NCBI GenBank assembly: GCA_009694125.1
Contig: SHVT01000015.1
Location: 1-32,046 of the forward strand
DNA length: 32,046 bases
Direction of reading: 5' to 3'
Origin: Rhodospirillaceae bacterium
GTDB taxonomy: Bacteria > Pseudomonadota > Alphaproteobacteria > CACIAM-22H2
In this document: positions 8,861-17,742 of the stretch, one piece after another
Position numbering within the stretch: position 1 is the stretch's first letter
Layout of the letters: each line of letters begins with the position of its first letter
The notes under the pieces: model-generated
Seen by the model: only the letters and a program-made list of their open reading frames with translations
The model's database searches: none
Told to the model about the DNA's origin: nothing
Program-made: the position numbers and the translations under genes

Positions 8861-9545
8861 GGACGAGCCTAACGCCAAGCGCCATTATCTTGGGCATCGC
8901 GAGAGGCTGCGCGAACGTTTCCTGAAAGCCGCCGACGGCCTGCCCGATTACGAAATCCTGGAACTGCTGCTGTGCCTCGCGCAACCGCGCGGCGACGTAA
9001 AGCCGCTCGCCAAGCGGCTCATCGACCGCTTCGGCGGCTTCGCCGCGACGATCAGCGCGACGCCCGAGGACCTGGCCAAGGTTCGCGGGATCGGCGCGGC
9101 GTCGATCGCCGCCCTCAAGCTGGCGCGCGAGGCCGCCCTGCGCCTCGCCCGCGCCGAGGTGTCGAACCGGCCGGTCATCGGTTCCTGGCAGAAACTCGTC
9201 GATTACTGTCGCGCGACCATGGCCCATGCGGGCAACGAGGAATTCCGGCTGCTGTTCCTCGATCGCAAGAACGCTCTCATCGCCGACGAATTGCAGCAGC
9301 GGGGTACGGTCGACCACACGCCTGTCTATCCGCGCGAAGTCGTCAAGCGCGCGCTCGAACTCCGTGCCTCCGCGCTGATCATGGTGCATAACCATCCGAG
9401 CGGCGATCCCGCGCCGTCGCCGGCCGATATCGAAATGACACGCGAGGTCGCGCGGGCGCCCGCCGCCGTCGGCATCAGCCTGCACGATCACCTGATCGTC
9501 GCCCGCGAAGGCCACGCCAGCCTGAAGGCGCTGGGGCATCTGTAG
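8853..9545 (+). CDS. radC: RadC-like JAB1/MPN domain protein
   Basis: This 230-aa protein has two parts. A helix-hairpin-helix region (about 27-95) includes EDLAKVRGIGAASIAALKL. The RadC/MPN domain follows, with the JAMM metal site H179, H181 and D192 in VHNHPSGDPAPSPADIEMT and a preceding glutamate near 129-130. RadC was named for a supposed role in DNA repair that was later questioned, so the biological function is unknown despite a protease-like metal site. The ATG at 8853 overlaps the end of map by 8 bases. It is intact and of family length. Confidence 0.93.
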   Translation: MAEDEPNAKRHYLGHRERLRERFLKAADGLPDYEILELLLCLAQPRGDVKPLAKRLIDRFGGFAATISATPEDLAKVRGIGAASIAALKLAREAALRLARAEVSNRPVIGSWQKLVDYCRATMAHAGNEEFRLLFLDRKNALIADELQQRGTVDHTPVYPREVVKRALELRASALIMVHNHPSGDPAPSPADIEMTREVARAPAAVGISLHDHLIVAREGHASLKALGHL

Positions 9546-9580
9546 CGCTGGGCCACGACTTTGCCGTATCGTCGGCGGTC

Positions 9581-10321
9581 ATGAGCGGTGAGTCGCGAAC
9601 ATTGGTTCTGACCGGGGCCAGCCGGGGCATCGGGCACGCCACGGTGCGCCGATTCACCGAGTCCGGATGGCGGGCCGTGACGTGTTCGCGCGAGGCGGTG
9701 CCGCTGGAAGACCGACGCGACCCCAATTGGTCGCATCACATCATGGCCGATCTCGCCGATCCGGCGCAGCGCGACCGGTTCGTCGCCGAGGCCAATCGCG
9801 CCCTCGATGGCGCGCCGCTCCACGCCCTGGTGAACAATGCCGGTGTTTCGCTCAAGACGCCGTTCAAGGAGAGGCTGGGCTGCCTCAATGGCGATCTTAT
9901 GGCGTGGCGGGCGGTGTTCGAGCTCAATTTCTTCGCGCCGCTCGTGCTCGCCCGCGGATTCGCGGCCGCGCTGCACAAGGGCAAAGGCGCGATCGTCAAC
10001 GTCACCTCCATCGCCGGCCACGCCGTGCACCCCTTCGCCGGATCGGCGTACAGCAGCTCCAAGGCGGCGCTCTCCGCGCTGACGCGGGAAATGGCGGTCG
10101 AATTCGCCGAGCTTGGCGTGCGTGTCAACGCCGTGGCGCCGGGCGAAATTCAGACGGCGATGTTGTCACCGGAAACCGAGGAGCTGATTCCGCGCATCCC
10201 GCTGCATCGGCTGGGGCAGCCCGCCGATGTCGCCGCGACGATTTTCTACCTCTGCACAGCCGAATCGAGCTACGTCACGGGAACCGAAATCTTCGTGACC
10301 GGCGGTCAGCATTTGTTCTAG
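9581..10321 (+). CDS. SDR-family NAD(P)-dependent oxidoreductase
   Basis: This is a classical short-chain dehydrogenase of 246 aa. It has TGASRGIG at residues 11-18 for the dinucleotide, NNAG at 85-88, the catalytic S143, and YSSSK with Y157 and K161. It also has VNAVAPGEIQTAM and the terminal GTEIFVTGGQ typical of the FabG-like group. The substrate cannot be read from sequence; FabG itself would be expected beside other fatty-acid genes, which are absent, so I leave it unnamed. It begins 35 bases after radC and may be the last gene of that transcript. No damage is seen. Confidence 0.92.
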   Translation: MSGESRTLVLTGASRGIGHATVRRFTESGWRAVTCSREAVPLEDRRDPNWSHHIMADLADPAQRDRFVAEANRALDGAPLHALVNNAGVSLKTPFKERLGCLNGDLMAWRAVFELNFFAPLVLARGFAAALHKGKGAIVNVTSIAGHAVHPFAGSAYSSSKAALSALTREMAVEFAELGVRVNAVAPGEIQTAMLSPETEELIPRIPLHRLGQPADVAATIFYLCTAESSYVTGTEIFVTGGQHLF

Positions 10322-10436
10322 GCCCGAGGGGCTACAACCGGGGATAGCTGTTGCCGGCGCGGCCCGGTGAATACACCTTGCCTCGTCGCTGGCGGCGGGC
10401 GAGGATAGTGACGATTCCCGTGACGGCGCCATAACC

Positions 10437-11043
10437 ATGACCGCCGTTTTGTTGAGACTGCCGGAAAAGCTTCGCATCCTGGTCGTCGATGATGAGCCCG
10501 ATGTCCACTCCGTCACGCGACTGAGCCTAAAAGGGATAAAATATGGCGGTCGCTCGGTCGAATTCCTGAACGCCGCCAGCGGCAAGGATGCGGTGGCGAT
10601 GGTACGGGCGAACCCCGACATCGCCGTCCTCCTCCTCGACGTCGTGATGGAGTCCGACACGGCGGGTCTGGACGCCTGCCGCGCGATTCGCGAGGACGTT
10701 GGCAACCGCTCCGTGCGCATCCTGTTGCGCACCGGCCAGCCCGGTCAGGCGCCCGAGCGGCAGACGATCGATAGTTATGACCTCGATGGTTATCTGCCCA
10801 AGACCGAGCTGACCTCCACCCGGCTGTACTCGGCCGTGCGCACGGCGCTCAAGGCTTGGGAGGAGCTCGTCCAGCTCGAACGCCATCGGCGCTACCTCTC
10901 GGTAATTCATGAGCGCACGATGGCGCTTCATTCCTACGATCCGATCGCCAAGCAATTGTCGATGATCCTGCAGGCCGCCCTGGAGGTTTGCCCGGCTCGG
11001 CTGGGTGTGCTCGCGATCGAGACTTTCCAGCAACAGGGCAATC
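10437..11043 (+). pseudogene. Truncated REC-DUF3369 response regulator
   Basis: The ATG at 10437 opens a clear receiver domain: D18 and D19, phospho-acceptor D68 in VLLLDVVM, T99 in LLRTGQ and K122 in LPKTELT. It is followed by the start of a DUF3369 domain, with LKAWEELVQLERHRRYLSVI and SMILQAALEVCPARLGVLAIE. In intact family members DUF3369 continues and is usually followed by an HD-GYP or similar output domain. Here the homology ends near 11040 and the sequence becomes the tail of an unrelated oxidoreductase in another frame. The reading frame runs on as non-homologous sequence to a stop at 11123. The output half is therefore missing. This needs a deletion or a misjoin, not a point mutation. 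The exact breakpoint is placed only to within about 20 bases. Confidence 0.75.
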
Positions 11044-11430
11044 CGGAGCGGCAGACGTCATCTTCCGCAAGGAAATCGAATACATGGCGGAGCGTTACCG
11101 CATGTTTTCGTCGGTCGTGCTGAGCGAAACCCGCGGCCACACCGGCGAATGGCCGGGAGTCACCGGCCGCATCAGCCGGCCGATGATGGAGATGATCTCG
11201 CCCGATTTGCATGAACGCACGATCTATATGTGTGGCCCGGACGGGTTCATGAAGGCGGTGCAGGGGATTCTCGCGGAGCTGAAATTCGATCTGTCGCGGC
11301 TGCACACCGAATCCTTCGGCGGGGTACGCACCTCGGTGGCCGAAAAAGCGGCGCCTCGGCCGAGGAGGCCGCCGGCTACGTTCTGACCTGCGTAGCCAAG
11401 CCCAAGGGCGATTGCACCATCGACATTTGA
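11044..11430 (+). pseudogene. 3' scraps of a ferredoxin-linked NADH oxidoreductase (HCR-like)
   Basis: From about 11050 one frame reads ADVIFRKEIEYMAERYR, then HERTIYMCGPDGFMKAVQG and LHTESFGGVRT. These are the NAD-binding end of a ferredoxin-reductase-type flavoprotein; CGPDGFM is the nucleotide-binding signature and the HTESFGG block normally leads into a C-terminal 2Fe-2S ferredoxin. At about 11350-11370 the frame changes and only the last piece of that ferredoxin is left (EEAAGYVLTCVAKPKGDC, stop at 11430). The three-cysteine CX4CX2C loop is gone. Thus the FAD domain and the ferredoxin core are both missing, implying two deletions in one gene. It has no start of its own. Confidence 0.7.
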
Positions 11431-11443
11431 CGGTGGAGCGGTC

Positions 11444-11974
11444 CTAGAGTTTCGCGCGCAGCTCGTTGAGCCAGGCAAGACGCGATTCCGCGTGGCGGAG
11501 ATCCTGGTCCAGCCAACCGGCGAAGAGGGGGGTTTCCGGCTGCTTGCCGAGATCGGCAAGACGGCCGCGTTCAGCCTCGGCGATTTCGATCAGGGTGTCG
11601 ATCTGCGCGCGGCGCTCCTCGGGCGGAAGCAGGTCGAGGAAGCGAAGTTTCAGCGCCACGACAACTTTGCTGACGTCGTTGATCGGCGCCCGCACGCGCG
11701 AGGTGAGCAGGCGGATTAACTCGGCGCGGCCGGAATCGGTAAGCCGAAGCGGCGCGGATTCGGCGCCGCCGGCATTCTCCAGTTCGATCAGGCCTTCAAG
11801 CCGCAGAAGTTGAAGCGACGTGCCCATGAGGTCCAGGGAAGGACCGATCAGCCGGCTGATAAAGCGGCGCACCGATACGGCCAACTCGCCATAGGTGACC
11901 GGAGCCTCCGCGAGCAGGCCGAGCGCCGCCAAGCGGACGGCTTCTGTCGGAATTAATGAGCGATCGCTGAACAT
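11444..11974 (-). CDS. PadR-like winged-helix transcriptional regulator
   Basis: This is a 176-aa protein. The N-terminal about 85 residues look like a winged helix: PTEAVRLAALGLLAEAPVTYGEL, a recognition region SLDLMGTSLQLLRLEGLIE, and a wing ending PLRLTDSGRAEL. The C-terminal half is helical and charged (LPPEERRAQIDTLIEIAEAERGRL, then WLDQDLRHAESRLAWLNELR), like the dimerisation part of PadR-type repressors. The ligand and target are unknown. It lies 60 bases downstream of hemA on the same strand and so may be on that transcript. The assignment rests on overall pattern rather than a diagnostic motif. Confidence 0.65.
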   Translation of the reverse strand: MFSDRSLIPTEAVRLAALGLLAEAPVTYGELAVSVRRFISRLIGPSLDLMGTSLQLLRLEGLIELENAGGAESAPLRLTDSGRAELIRLLTSRVRAPINDVSKVVVALKLRFLDLLPPEERRAQIDTLIEIAEAERGRLADLGKQPETPLFAGWLDQDLRHAESRLAWLNELRAKL

Positions 11975-12034
11975 CCGAGAATAATTCCTAGCCGCATATC
12001 ATGAGCCGAAATCGCGATATCGTCCATCGCGGTT

Positions 12035-13252
12035 TCAGGCCGCTTCCCGTCGTATCTCGAGCCGGTCCCAGACCTCGCGCAAGGCAGCCACCAATCGGTC
12101 CATGTCGGCGTCGCTGTGAACCGGATTGGGCGTGATGCGAAGCCTTTCTGTCCCGCGCGGCACGGTCGGGTAATTGATCGGTTGAATGTAGATGCGATGA
12201 CGTTGCAGCAACTCGTCGCTCGCCTGTTTGCACAGCCTTGGATCGGCGACCAAGACCGGCACGATGTGGCTGACCGTGGGCATGACCGGCAGGCCCGCCT
12301 GGGTTAGCAGACGTTTGAGGCGTGCGGCACGCTCCTGATGACGCTCGCGCTCGGCCGTGCTCGATCGGAGATGCCGGATGCTGGCCAGCGCCCCCGCGGC
12401 GATAACCGGCGGCACCGCGGTGGAAAAGATAAAGCCTGGGGCGTAGCAGCGCACGGTGTCGACGACGGTAGCCGACGCCGCGATATAGCCGCCCACGACG
12501 CCGAAACCCTTGGCGAGGGTTCCCTGGATGATGGTGACACGATCCATCACACCGTCGCGCTCGGCGACGCCGGCGCCGCGCGGCCCGTACAGGCCCACGG
12601 CATGGACCTCGTCAAGATAGGTGATCGCGCCAAAGCGGTCGGCCACATCGCAATATGCGGAGATGGGCGCGATGTCGCCCTCCATCGAATAGACCGACTC
12701 GAAAACGATGATCTTAGGTCTGGCCGCGTCGACCTGCCGGATGAGGCGTTCGAGGTCGGCGACATCATTGTGCTTGAAGATGTGTTTTTCGGCTCCGCTA
12801 TGCCGGATCCCGTGGATCATGGACGCGTGGTTGAGCTCATCGGAAAAGACCACGCAATTGGGCAGAATCCGCGCCAAGGTGCTCAATGTGGCTTCGTTCG
12901 CGGAATAACCCGAGGTGAAGAGGAGGGCGCCTTCCTTGCCGTGCAGCTCGGCCAGTTCCTTCTCGAGCACCACATGATAATGGTTGGTCCCCGAGATGTT
13001 GCGCGTACCGCCGGCGCCGGCACCAGCGGTCTTGAGCGCCTCGGCCATCGCCGCCAACACCTTGGGATGCTGGCCCATCGACAAATAGTCGTTGCTGCAC
13101 CATACGGTGACCTCGAAATCCCCGTTGGGGCCACGATAGGTGGCCTGCGGGAACTTGCCCGCATGACGTTCCAAATCGGCGAAGATCCGATAGCGGCCCT
13201 CGGCCTTGAGTTTGGCGATCGAATCCGCGAAGTGTCGTTCGTAGTTGATCAT
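12035..13252 (-). CDS. hemA: 5-aminolevulinate synthase (C4 pathway of heme)
   Basis: ALAS is a PLP enzyme that condenses glycine with succinyl-CoA to 5-aminolevulinate, the committed step of tetrapyrrole synthesis in alphaproteobacteria. Diagnostic segments are [47 protein letters not shown] and the PLP-lysine motif [15 protein letters not shown]. With the ATG at 13252 the protein has 405 aa, begins [12 protein letters not shown] like its relatives, and places the PLP lysine at 248, the number known from Rhodobacter capsulatus HemA. In-frame ATGs at 13261 and 13291 would add 3 or 13 residues without homology. A plausible promoter ends close to 13291, which also argues for an inner start. The gene is complete. 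Confidence 0.97.
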   Translation of the reverse strand: MINYERHFADSIAKLKAEGRYRIFADLERHAGKFPQATYRGPNGDFEVTVWCSNDYLSMGQHPKVLAAMAEALKTAGAGAGGTRNISGTNHYHVVLEKELAELHGKEGALLFTSGYSANEATLSTLARILPNCVVFSDELNHASMIHGIRHSGAEKHIFKHNDVADLERLIRQVDAARPKIIVFESVYSMEGDIAPISAYCDVADRFGAITYLDEVHAVGLYGPRGAGVAERDGVMDRVTIIQGTLAKGFGVVGGYIAASATVVDTVRCYAPGFIFSTAVPPVIAAGALASIRHLRSSTAERERHQERAARLKRLLTQAGLPVMPTVSHIVPVLVADPRLCKQASDELLQRHRIYIQPINYPTVPRGTERLRITPNPVHSDADMDRLVAALREVWDRLEIRREAA

Positions 13253-13299
13253 TTGCCACATCGCACGGGGCGAAGTCCTTTGCTCGGGCACAAGAACCG

Positions 13300-13328
13300 A
13301 GCTTAACCAACTATTGCGGACCCTTCAA
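13300..13328 (-). promoter_or_regulatory. Candidate hemA promoter
   Basis: On the minus strand TTGAAG (13323-13328) and TAAGCT (13300-13305) are separated by 17 bases, in the short gap between the aminotransferase stop and hemA. Transcription would begin near 13293. The match is weak, so this is tentative. Confidence 0.35.
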
Positions 13329-13344
13329 ACCTTTGGTCGCAGGG

Positions 13345-14739
13345 TCAAATCGTCGCAAGGCCGCGTTCGCGCACCATCGCGGCCGTATCGTCCAAGGCCA
13401 GCCCAAGCCGGCGCAGCAATTCCTCGATCTGCGCGTCATTCACGATCAAGGGCGGGCACACCGCGATCGTGTCCCCACTCAGTGCGCGGAGGATCAGCCC
13501 ATGAACCTCGGCGCGTTTGGCGCAAAAGGCGCCGACCCCCGCGGCGGGATCGAACGCCAGGCGCTTCTTGCCGTCCCTCATGAGCTGGAGGGCGCCGATC
13601 AGCCCGATTCCGCGCGCTTCACCCACAACGGGGTGGTCGCCGAGCCGGCGCAGACCGTCCTGAAGGCGCGGGGACACCTCGCGGACGTGATCGACGATGC
13701 GGCGTTCCCCGTAAATCTTGAGCGTCTCGTTGGCGACGGCGCAGCAAACCGGGTGTCCGCCATAGGTGAAGCCATGGCCGAACATGCCGATTTTCTCGCT
13801 CTCCGCGATCATCGCCCGGCGGATCGGCTCCGACACCATCAAGGCGGCGATGGGCAGATAGGCCGCCGACAGGGCCTTGGCGACCGTGATCATGTCGGGC
13901 TTCAGATCGAAGGTCTGGCAGCCGAACATGTTGCCGGTGCGGCCAAAGCCGCAGATGACCTCGTCGGCGAGGAACAGGATGTCGTATTTCCGCAGGATCG
14001 GCTGAATCTTCGCGAAATAGGTGCGTGGTGGTACTAGGACTCCGCCCGCGCCCATCACCGGCTCGGCAAAAAAGGCGGCGACGGTTTCGGGGCCTTCGGC
14101 CAGGATCAATTGCTCCAGATTGGCGGCGAGGCGCGTGGCGAAATCCTCCTCGCTCTCTCCATCCCGGGCGAAGCCGTAATGGTGTGGGCAATCGGTGTGC
14201 AGCATGCCCGCGATCGGCAAATCGAAATCGCGGTGATTGTTGGGAAGTCCGGTCAGACTCGCCGTGGCGACGGTAACGCCGTGATAACCCTTGGTGCGGG
14301 CAACGATCTTTTTCTTGCGCGGTCGGCCGAGGGCATTGTTGTAATACCAGACCAGCTTGATCGCGGTATCAACCGCCTCGGAACCCGAATCGGCGAAAAA
14401 CACGCGCGCCATCGGCACTGGCGCCAAAGCCAGCAGCCGCTCGGCGAGTTCAATGGCGGCGTCGTGCGATTTGCCGCCGAAAGAATGGTAGAAGGGAAGT
14501 TGCCGCAACTGGCGCGTGGCGGCCTCGATCAGGCGCTCTTCATCGAAGCCGAGCGAGACGCACCACAGCCCGGCCAGGCCCTCGATATATTCCTTCCCGG
14601 CATCGTCATAGACGTGGATTCCCTTGCCGCGGGTGATGACGAGGGGGCCGTCGCGCTCATGCAGCTTCAGGTTCGTATAGGGATGAATCAGGCTGGCGAT
14701 GTCGCGGCTGGCCAGCGAGTTGCCACGGTGAGTCGACAT
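13345..14739 (-). CDS. Class III PLP-dependent aminotransferase (omega-amino acid type)
   Basis: This is a fold-type I aminotransferase of about 464 aa, in the family of beta-alanine/omega-amino acid-pyruvate and polyamine transaminases. Seen are FADSGSEAVDTAIKL (PLP phosphate loop), YHGVTVATASLTG (stacking aromatic), the DEVICGFGRTG block with the PLP-N1 aspartate, and the Schiff-base lysine in ITVAKALSAAYLPIAA (about residue 288). The substrate cannot be fixed from sequence. The start is decided by AAGGAGG at 14747-14753, which is ideally placed for the ATG at 14739; the ATG at 14745 is only one base from it. That ribosome site overlaps the TAA stop of the upstream NHL gene, so translation is probably coupled. 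It is the last gene of a manC - thioredoxin/NHL - aminotransferase set. Confidence 0.9.
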   Translation of the reverse strand: MSTHRGNSLASRDIASLIHPYTNLKLHERDGPLVITRGKGIHVYDDAGKEYIEGLAGLWCVSLGFDEERLIEAATRQLRQLPFYHSFGGKSHDAAIELAERLLALAPVPMARVFFADSGSEAVDTAIKLVWYYNNALGRPRKKKIVARTKGYHGVTVATASLTGLPNNHRDFDLPIAGMLHTDCPHHYGFARDGESEEDFATRLAANLEQLILAEGPETVAAFFAEPVMGAGGVLVPPRTYFAKIQPILRKYDILFLADEVICGFGRTGNMFGCQTFDLKPDMITVAKALSAAYLPIAALMVSEPIRRAMIAESEKIGMFGHGFTYGGHPVCCAVANETLKIYGERRIVDHVREVSPRLQDGLRRLGDHPVVGEARGIGLIGALQLMRDGKKRLAFDPAAGVGAFCAKRAEVHGLILRALSGDTIAVCPPLIVNDAQIEELLRRLGLALDDTAAMVRERGLATI

Positions 14740-14751
14740 CGGCATCCCTCC

Positions 14752-16244
14752 TTATGCCGCCCAGGTTCGGTAAATGCGCGCGGCGCGGCGGAATTCGACG
14801 ATCCGGTGGTTGTTGGTGTCGGCCATCAGCAGCCGGTCGGCGCCATCGGCAACGACGCCGGCCGGTTCGCCGAAGGGCAGGCACACTGGATCGGCGCCGG
14901 CGAAGCCGTCATCGAAATCCGAAACTCGCTTTGCTCCGAGGTGGAGGCTGCGAAGGCGGCCATTGTAACTGTCGGCGACGACGATCTCTCTTTCAGAGAT
15001 GGTCAGGCCGAGCGGATGTTGCAGCCGGGCCTCGGAGAAGGCGCCGTTTTGAGCGCCGAAATCGAAAAGCCCGGTCCCGACCAGCGTCTCGACGTGCCTC
15101 TCGCCGCGCAGAGAAAGCCGCCTCACGGACGATGTCTCGCTATCCACGAAATACAGAAAATCATGGCGCGCATCGAGAGTCAGGCCGCTTGGCTGGGCGA
15201 GCGCGGCTTCTTCCGCCGGGCCGTCCACGATGCTCTCGGCACCCGACCCGGCGAGCAGACAAAGAACCCCGCCGCGCAAATCGATTTCGCCAAGCTGATG
15301 GCTTCCGGCATTGGCGAAAAACAAACGACCGGCGTCGATTTCAAGGTCCCAGGGTGATGCCAGGGCGACCTCCCGCCCCGGTGTCCGTCGCTGGGCAGAC
15401 CGGGACCGCGCGCTCCCGTGCCCGCCAGAGTGGTTACTGTCCCGCTTTCCCGATCGATGCGCCGGATCGCGTGATTGCCGGTATCGGCGACGTAGATGGC
15501 TTCGGCATCGCCGACCAGTCCCTGGGGAGAATTAAAACGTGCCGTTAGCCGGGCGCCATCGACGAGGCCCGGTTCGCCAGAGCCGATGCGGTCGAGGTCA
15601 CGACCTTGATCGCCCAAGAGCGCGATCTGATGGTGTCCGGAATCAGCAACCGCCCAAATCCGCTCGTTTCCCGGGAGGGATTTGATCTTGCCGGGAAAAC
15701 GCAGCCTTGCCGGCGGGCCGGCCGGAAACGCCAACGGCAAGCGCGAAGGCCGCATCGCGCCGTGTTGCCGGTACTGCGCGATCAGGTCGCCGACCGCGGC
15801 AAGCAGGCGGTCGGCATCGGGCTCGCCGGAGTGCTGACCGACGACATAACCGGTGGGCGACACGAAAACCAGCGTCGGCCAGGCGCGCACGGCGTAACTT
15901 CGCCAAATTCGAAAATCGGCATCGCTCACCACCGGATGGCGGATGTCATAGCGGGCGACGGCCGCGGCAACATTCCCGGCGTTCCGCTCGGCGGCGAATT
16001 TGGGCGAATGGACGCCGATCACCGCGACGTCCTCGGGGAAAGCCTCTTCGACACGGCGCAAACTCGGCAGCACCTGCATGCAGTTGATGCAACAGAACGT
16101 CCAGAAATCCAGGATGACGAGTTTGCCGCGCAGAGCCGCCAGCGTTAGCGGGTCCGAAACATTGAACCAATCGAGGCCGGGCAGGCCGATCTCCGGCGCA
16201 TGAACCACGCCAGCGGGGATGTGGGGCCGGTCAGCTTCGTCCAT
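14752..16244 (-). pseudogene. Thioredoxin-like / NHL-repeat protein (NHLRC2-like), one frameshift
   Basis: The N-terminal domain is thioredoxin-like: GKLVILDFWTFCCINCMQVL carries a CINC redox pair (C52 and C55) preceded by another cysteine. This CCINC form is typical of NHLRC2 and its bacterial relatives rather than of ordinary TlpA. The rest forms NHL beta-propeller blades, e.g. RIWAVADSGHHQIAL, AIYVADTGNHAIRRI, LFFANAGSHQLGEI and LLMADTNNHRIVEF. The reading frame breaks once, at about 15371-15378. Restoring one G in a G-rich run joins the halves smoothly into a protein of about 500 aa (GGEVALASPWDLEIDAGRL across the joint). It may be a real recent mutation or an assembly error. There is no signal peptide, so a cytoplasmic place is likely. 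The chosen ATG at 16244 overlaps the end of manC by 14 bases. The function of bacterial members is not established. Confidence 0.85.
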
Positions 16245-17673
16245 AATTGTCGTCCATGCGCACGATGTCGTCATCGCCCAGATAGCCGCCGGACTGGACT
16301 TCGATCAGATTAAGCGGGCCGGGGCCCGGATTCTCCAGCCGGTGAACGACGCCCAGCGGGATATAGGTCGATTCGTTTTCGAGCAGCGTCAGTGTCGCGT
16401 CGCCCCGGGTGACACGGGCGGTTCCGTTGACGACCACCCAATGTTCGGCGCGATGGGCATGTTTTTGCAAAGACAGGCGCGCGCCGGGTTTCACCGAAAG
16501 GCGTTTGACCTGGTAGCGGTCGCCGGAGTCGATGGTCTGGAAGCTGCCCCATGGCCGATGCACCCAGGCATGGTTCATCGGCTCGCTGCGGCCGGATGCC
16601 TTTAGTCTTTCGACAATGCCGCGGACCTCCTGGGCGCGATCCATCGCGGCCACCAAGACGACATCGTCAGTGGCCACGACGATCAAGTCCTCCACACCCA
16701 GGGCGCAGACCAGGCGCCCTTCGCCGCGCACATAGGATCGGCGCACGGCGTGGATGGCGACATCGCCGGCCAACACGTTTTCCGCCTCGTCTTTATCGCC
16801 GATGTCCCACAGGGAGGACCAGGAACCCACGTCGCTCCAGCCGATATCGATGGGAATGACGGCGGCGGAGTCGGTGTGTTCCATCACCGCATGGTCAATG
16901 GACCGCGCCGGAGCGGCGGCGAAATCCTCGGCGCCCAGACGCAGAAAATCAAGGTCGTGTTGTCCCTTCGCAACGGCCCGGCGGCAGGCGGCAAACATCT
17001 CCGGCTCGAGCCGGTCTGCTTCCTCGAGAAAACGGCGGGCGGAAAACATGAACATGCCGCTGTTCCAATACCAGCCGCCCTCGGCCAGAAAGGCGGCCGC
17101 GCGCGCCGCATCCGGCTTCTCGACAAATCGATCGACGCGATAACATCCCTTGGCTCCGTCGAGCGCCGCGCCGAGATGGATATATCCGTAGCCGGTCTCG
17201 GCCTTGGACGGCTGGGCGCCAAATGTGACAAGCATGCCGCTGCGTGCGACAGAAGCGGCCAGCTTGAGCGCAAGGTGAAAGCCGCGGACGTCGCGGACCA
17301 GATGATCGGACGGCAACACCAGCATCAGCGCGTCGGGATCGGACTCGGCCAGAATGAGCGCGGCGACGATGGCCGCCGGAGCGGTGTTGCGGGCCAACGG
17401 CTCCAACACGATTTCACACGGTTTGGCCGCGATGCGCTGGAGCTGCTCGGCGATGACGAAGCGATGGTCGTTGTTGCAAACGATCAGCGGCGGCGCGAAT
17501 TCGGCGCCGAACACCCGGCGCACGGTCTCCTGCAGCAGGCTGTCCGCCGACGCCAGGGGCAGAAGCTGCTTCGGGAAACTCTCGCGCGACATCGGCCACA
17601 GGCGCGTTCCCGAGCCGCCGGATAGGATGACCGGGTGAATGCGCTGGGTGCTGGAGGATGCGGGCTCGGCCAT
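16231..17673 (-). CDS. manC: Mannose-1-phosphate guanylyltransferase / mannose-6-phosphate isomerase
   Basis: This is a bifunctional enzyme of 480 aa. It makes GDP-mannose from mannose-1-phosphate and GTP, and interconverts fructose-6-P and mannose-6-P, feeding surface polysaccharide and GDP-fucose/rhamnose pathways. The N-terminal nucleotidyltransferase domain shows LSGGSGTRLWPMSRESFPKQ, the GTP-binding signature with its lysine. It continues with EPLARNTAPAA, EKPDAARAAAFL and WNSGMFMF. The C-terminal cupin isomerase domain has RPWGSFQTID, LQKHAHRAEHW and a late YIPLGVVHRLENPG. It is full length. No other sugar-nucleotide gene is nearby; downstream it overlaps the thioredoxin/NHL gene. Confidence 0.95.
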   Translation of the reverse strand: MAEPASSSTQRIHPVILSGGSGTRLWPMSRESFPKQLLPLASADSLLQETVRRVFGAEFAPPLIVCNNDHRFVIAEQLQRIAAKPCEIVLEPLARNTAPAAIVAALILAESDPDALMLVLPSDHLVRDVRGFHLALKLAASVARSGMLVTFGAQPSKAETGYGYIHLGAALDGAKGCYRVDRFVEKPDAARAAAFLAEGGWYWNSGMFMFSARRFLEEADRLEPEMFAACRRAVAKGQHDLDFLRLGAEDFAAAPARSIDHAVMEHTDSAAVIPIDIGWSDVGSWSSLWDIGDKDEAENVLAGDVAIHAVRRSYVRGEGRLVCALGVEDLIVVATDDVVLVAAMDRAQEVRGIVERLKASGRSEPMNHAWVHRPWGSFQTIDSGDRYQVKRLSVKPGARLSLQKHAHRAEHWVVVNGTARVTRGDATLTLLENESTYIPLGVVHRLENPGPGPLNLIEVQSGGYLGDDDIVRMDDNYGRS

Positions 17674-17702
17674 GGCCGCCTTGCTATCCCATTTCCGGTG
17701 GA

Positions 17703-17726
17703 GGCGCCAACCCTTGGATTGGCGCC
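17703..17726 (-). terminator. 8-bp perfect inverted repeat between oppC end and manC start
   Basis: GGCGCCAA (17703-17710) and TTGGCGCC (17719-17726) are perfect arms around an 8-base loop, in the 69-base gap after the peptide-transport operon. No T-run follows on either strand, so it may end transcription poorly or act as an operator for manC. Confidence 0.4.
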
Positions 17727-17742
17727 ATCTCGCGCGGCATCG

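Noticed and set aside
12338-13306. Plus-strand open frame opposite hemA
   Set aside because: It mirrors an intact conserved gene; no motifs and no ribosome site.
14110-15357. Plus-strand open frame of 415 codons opposite the aminotransferase and NHL gene
   Set aside because: It spans two conserved genes on the other strand and has no homologous pattern.
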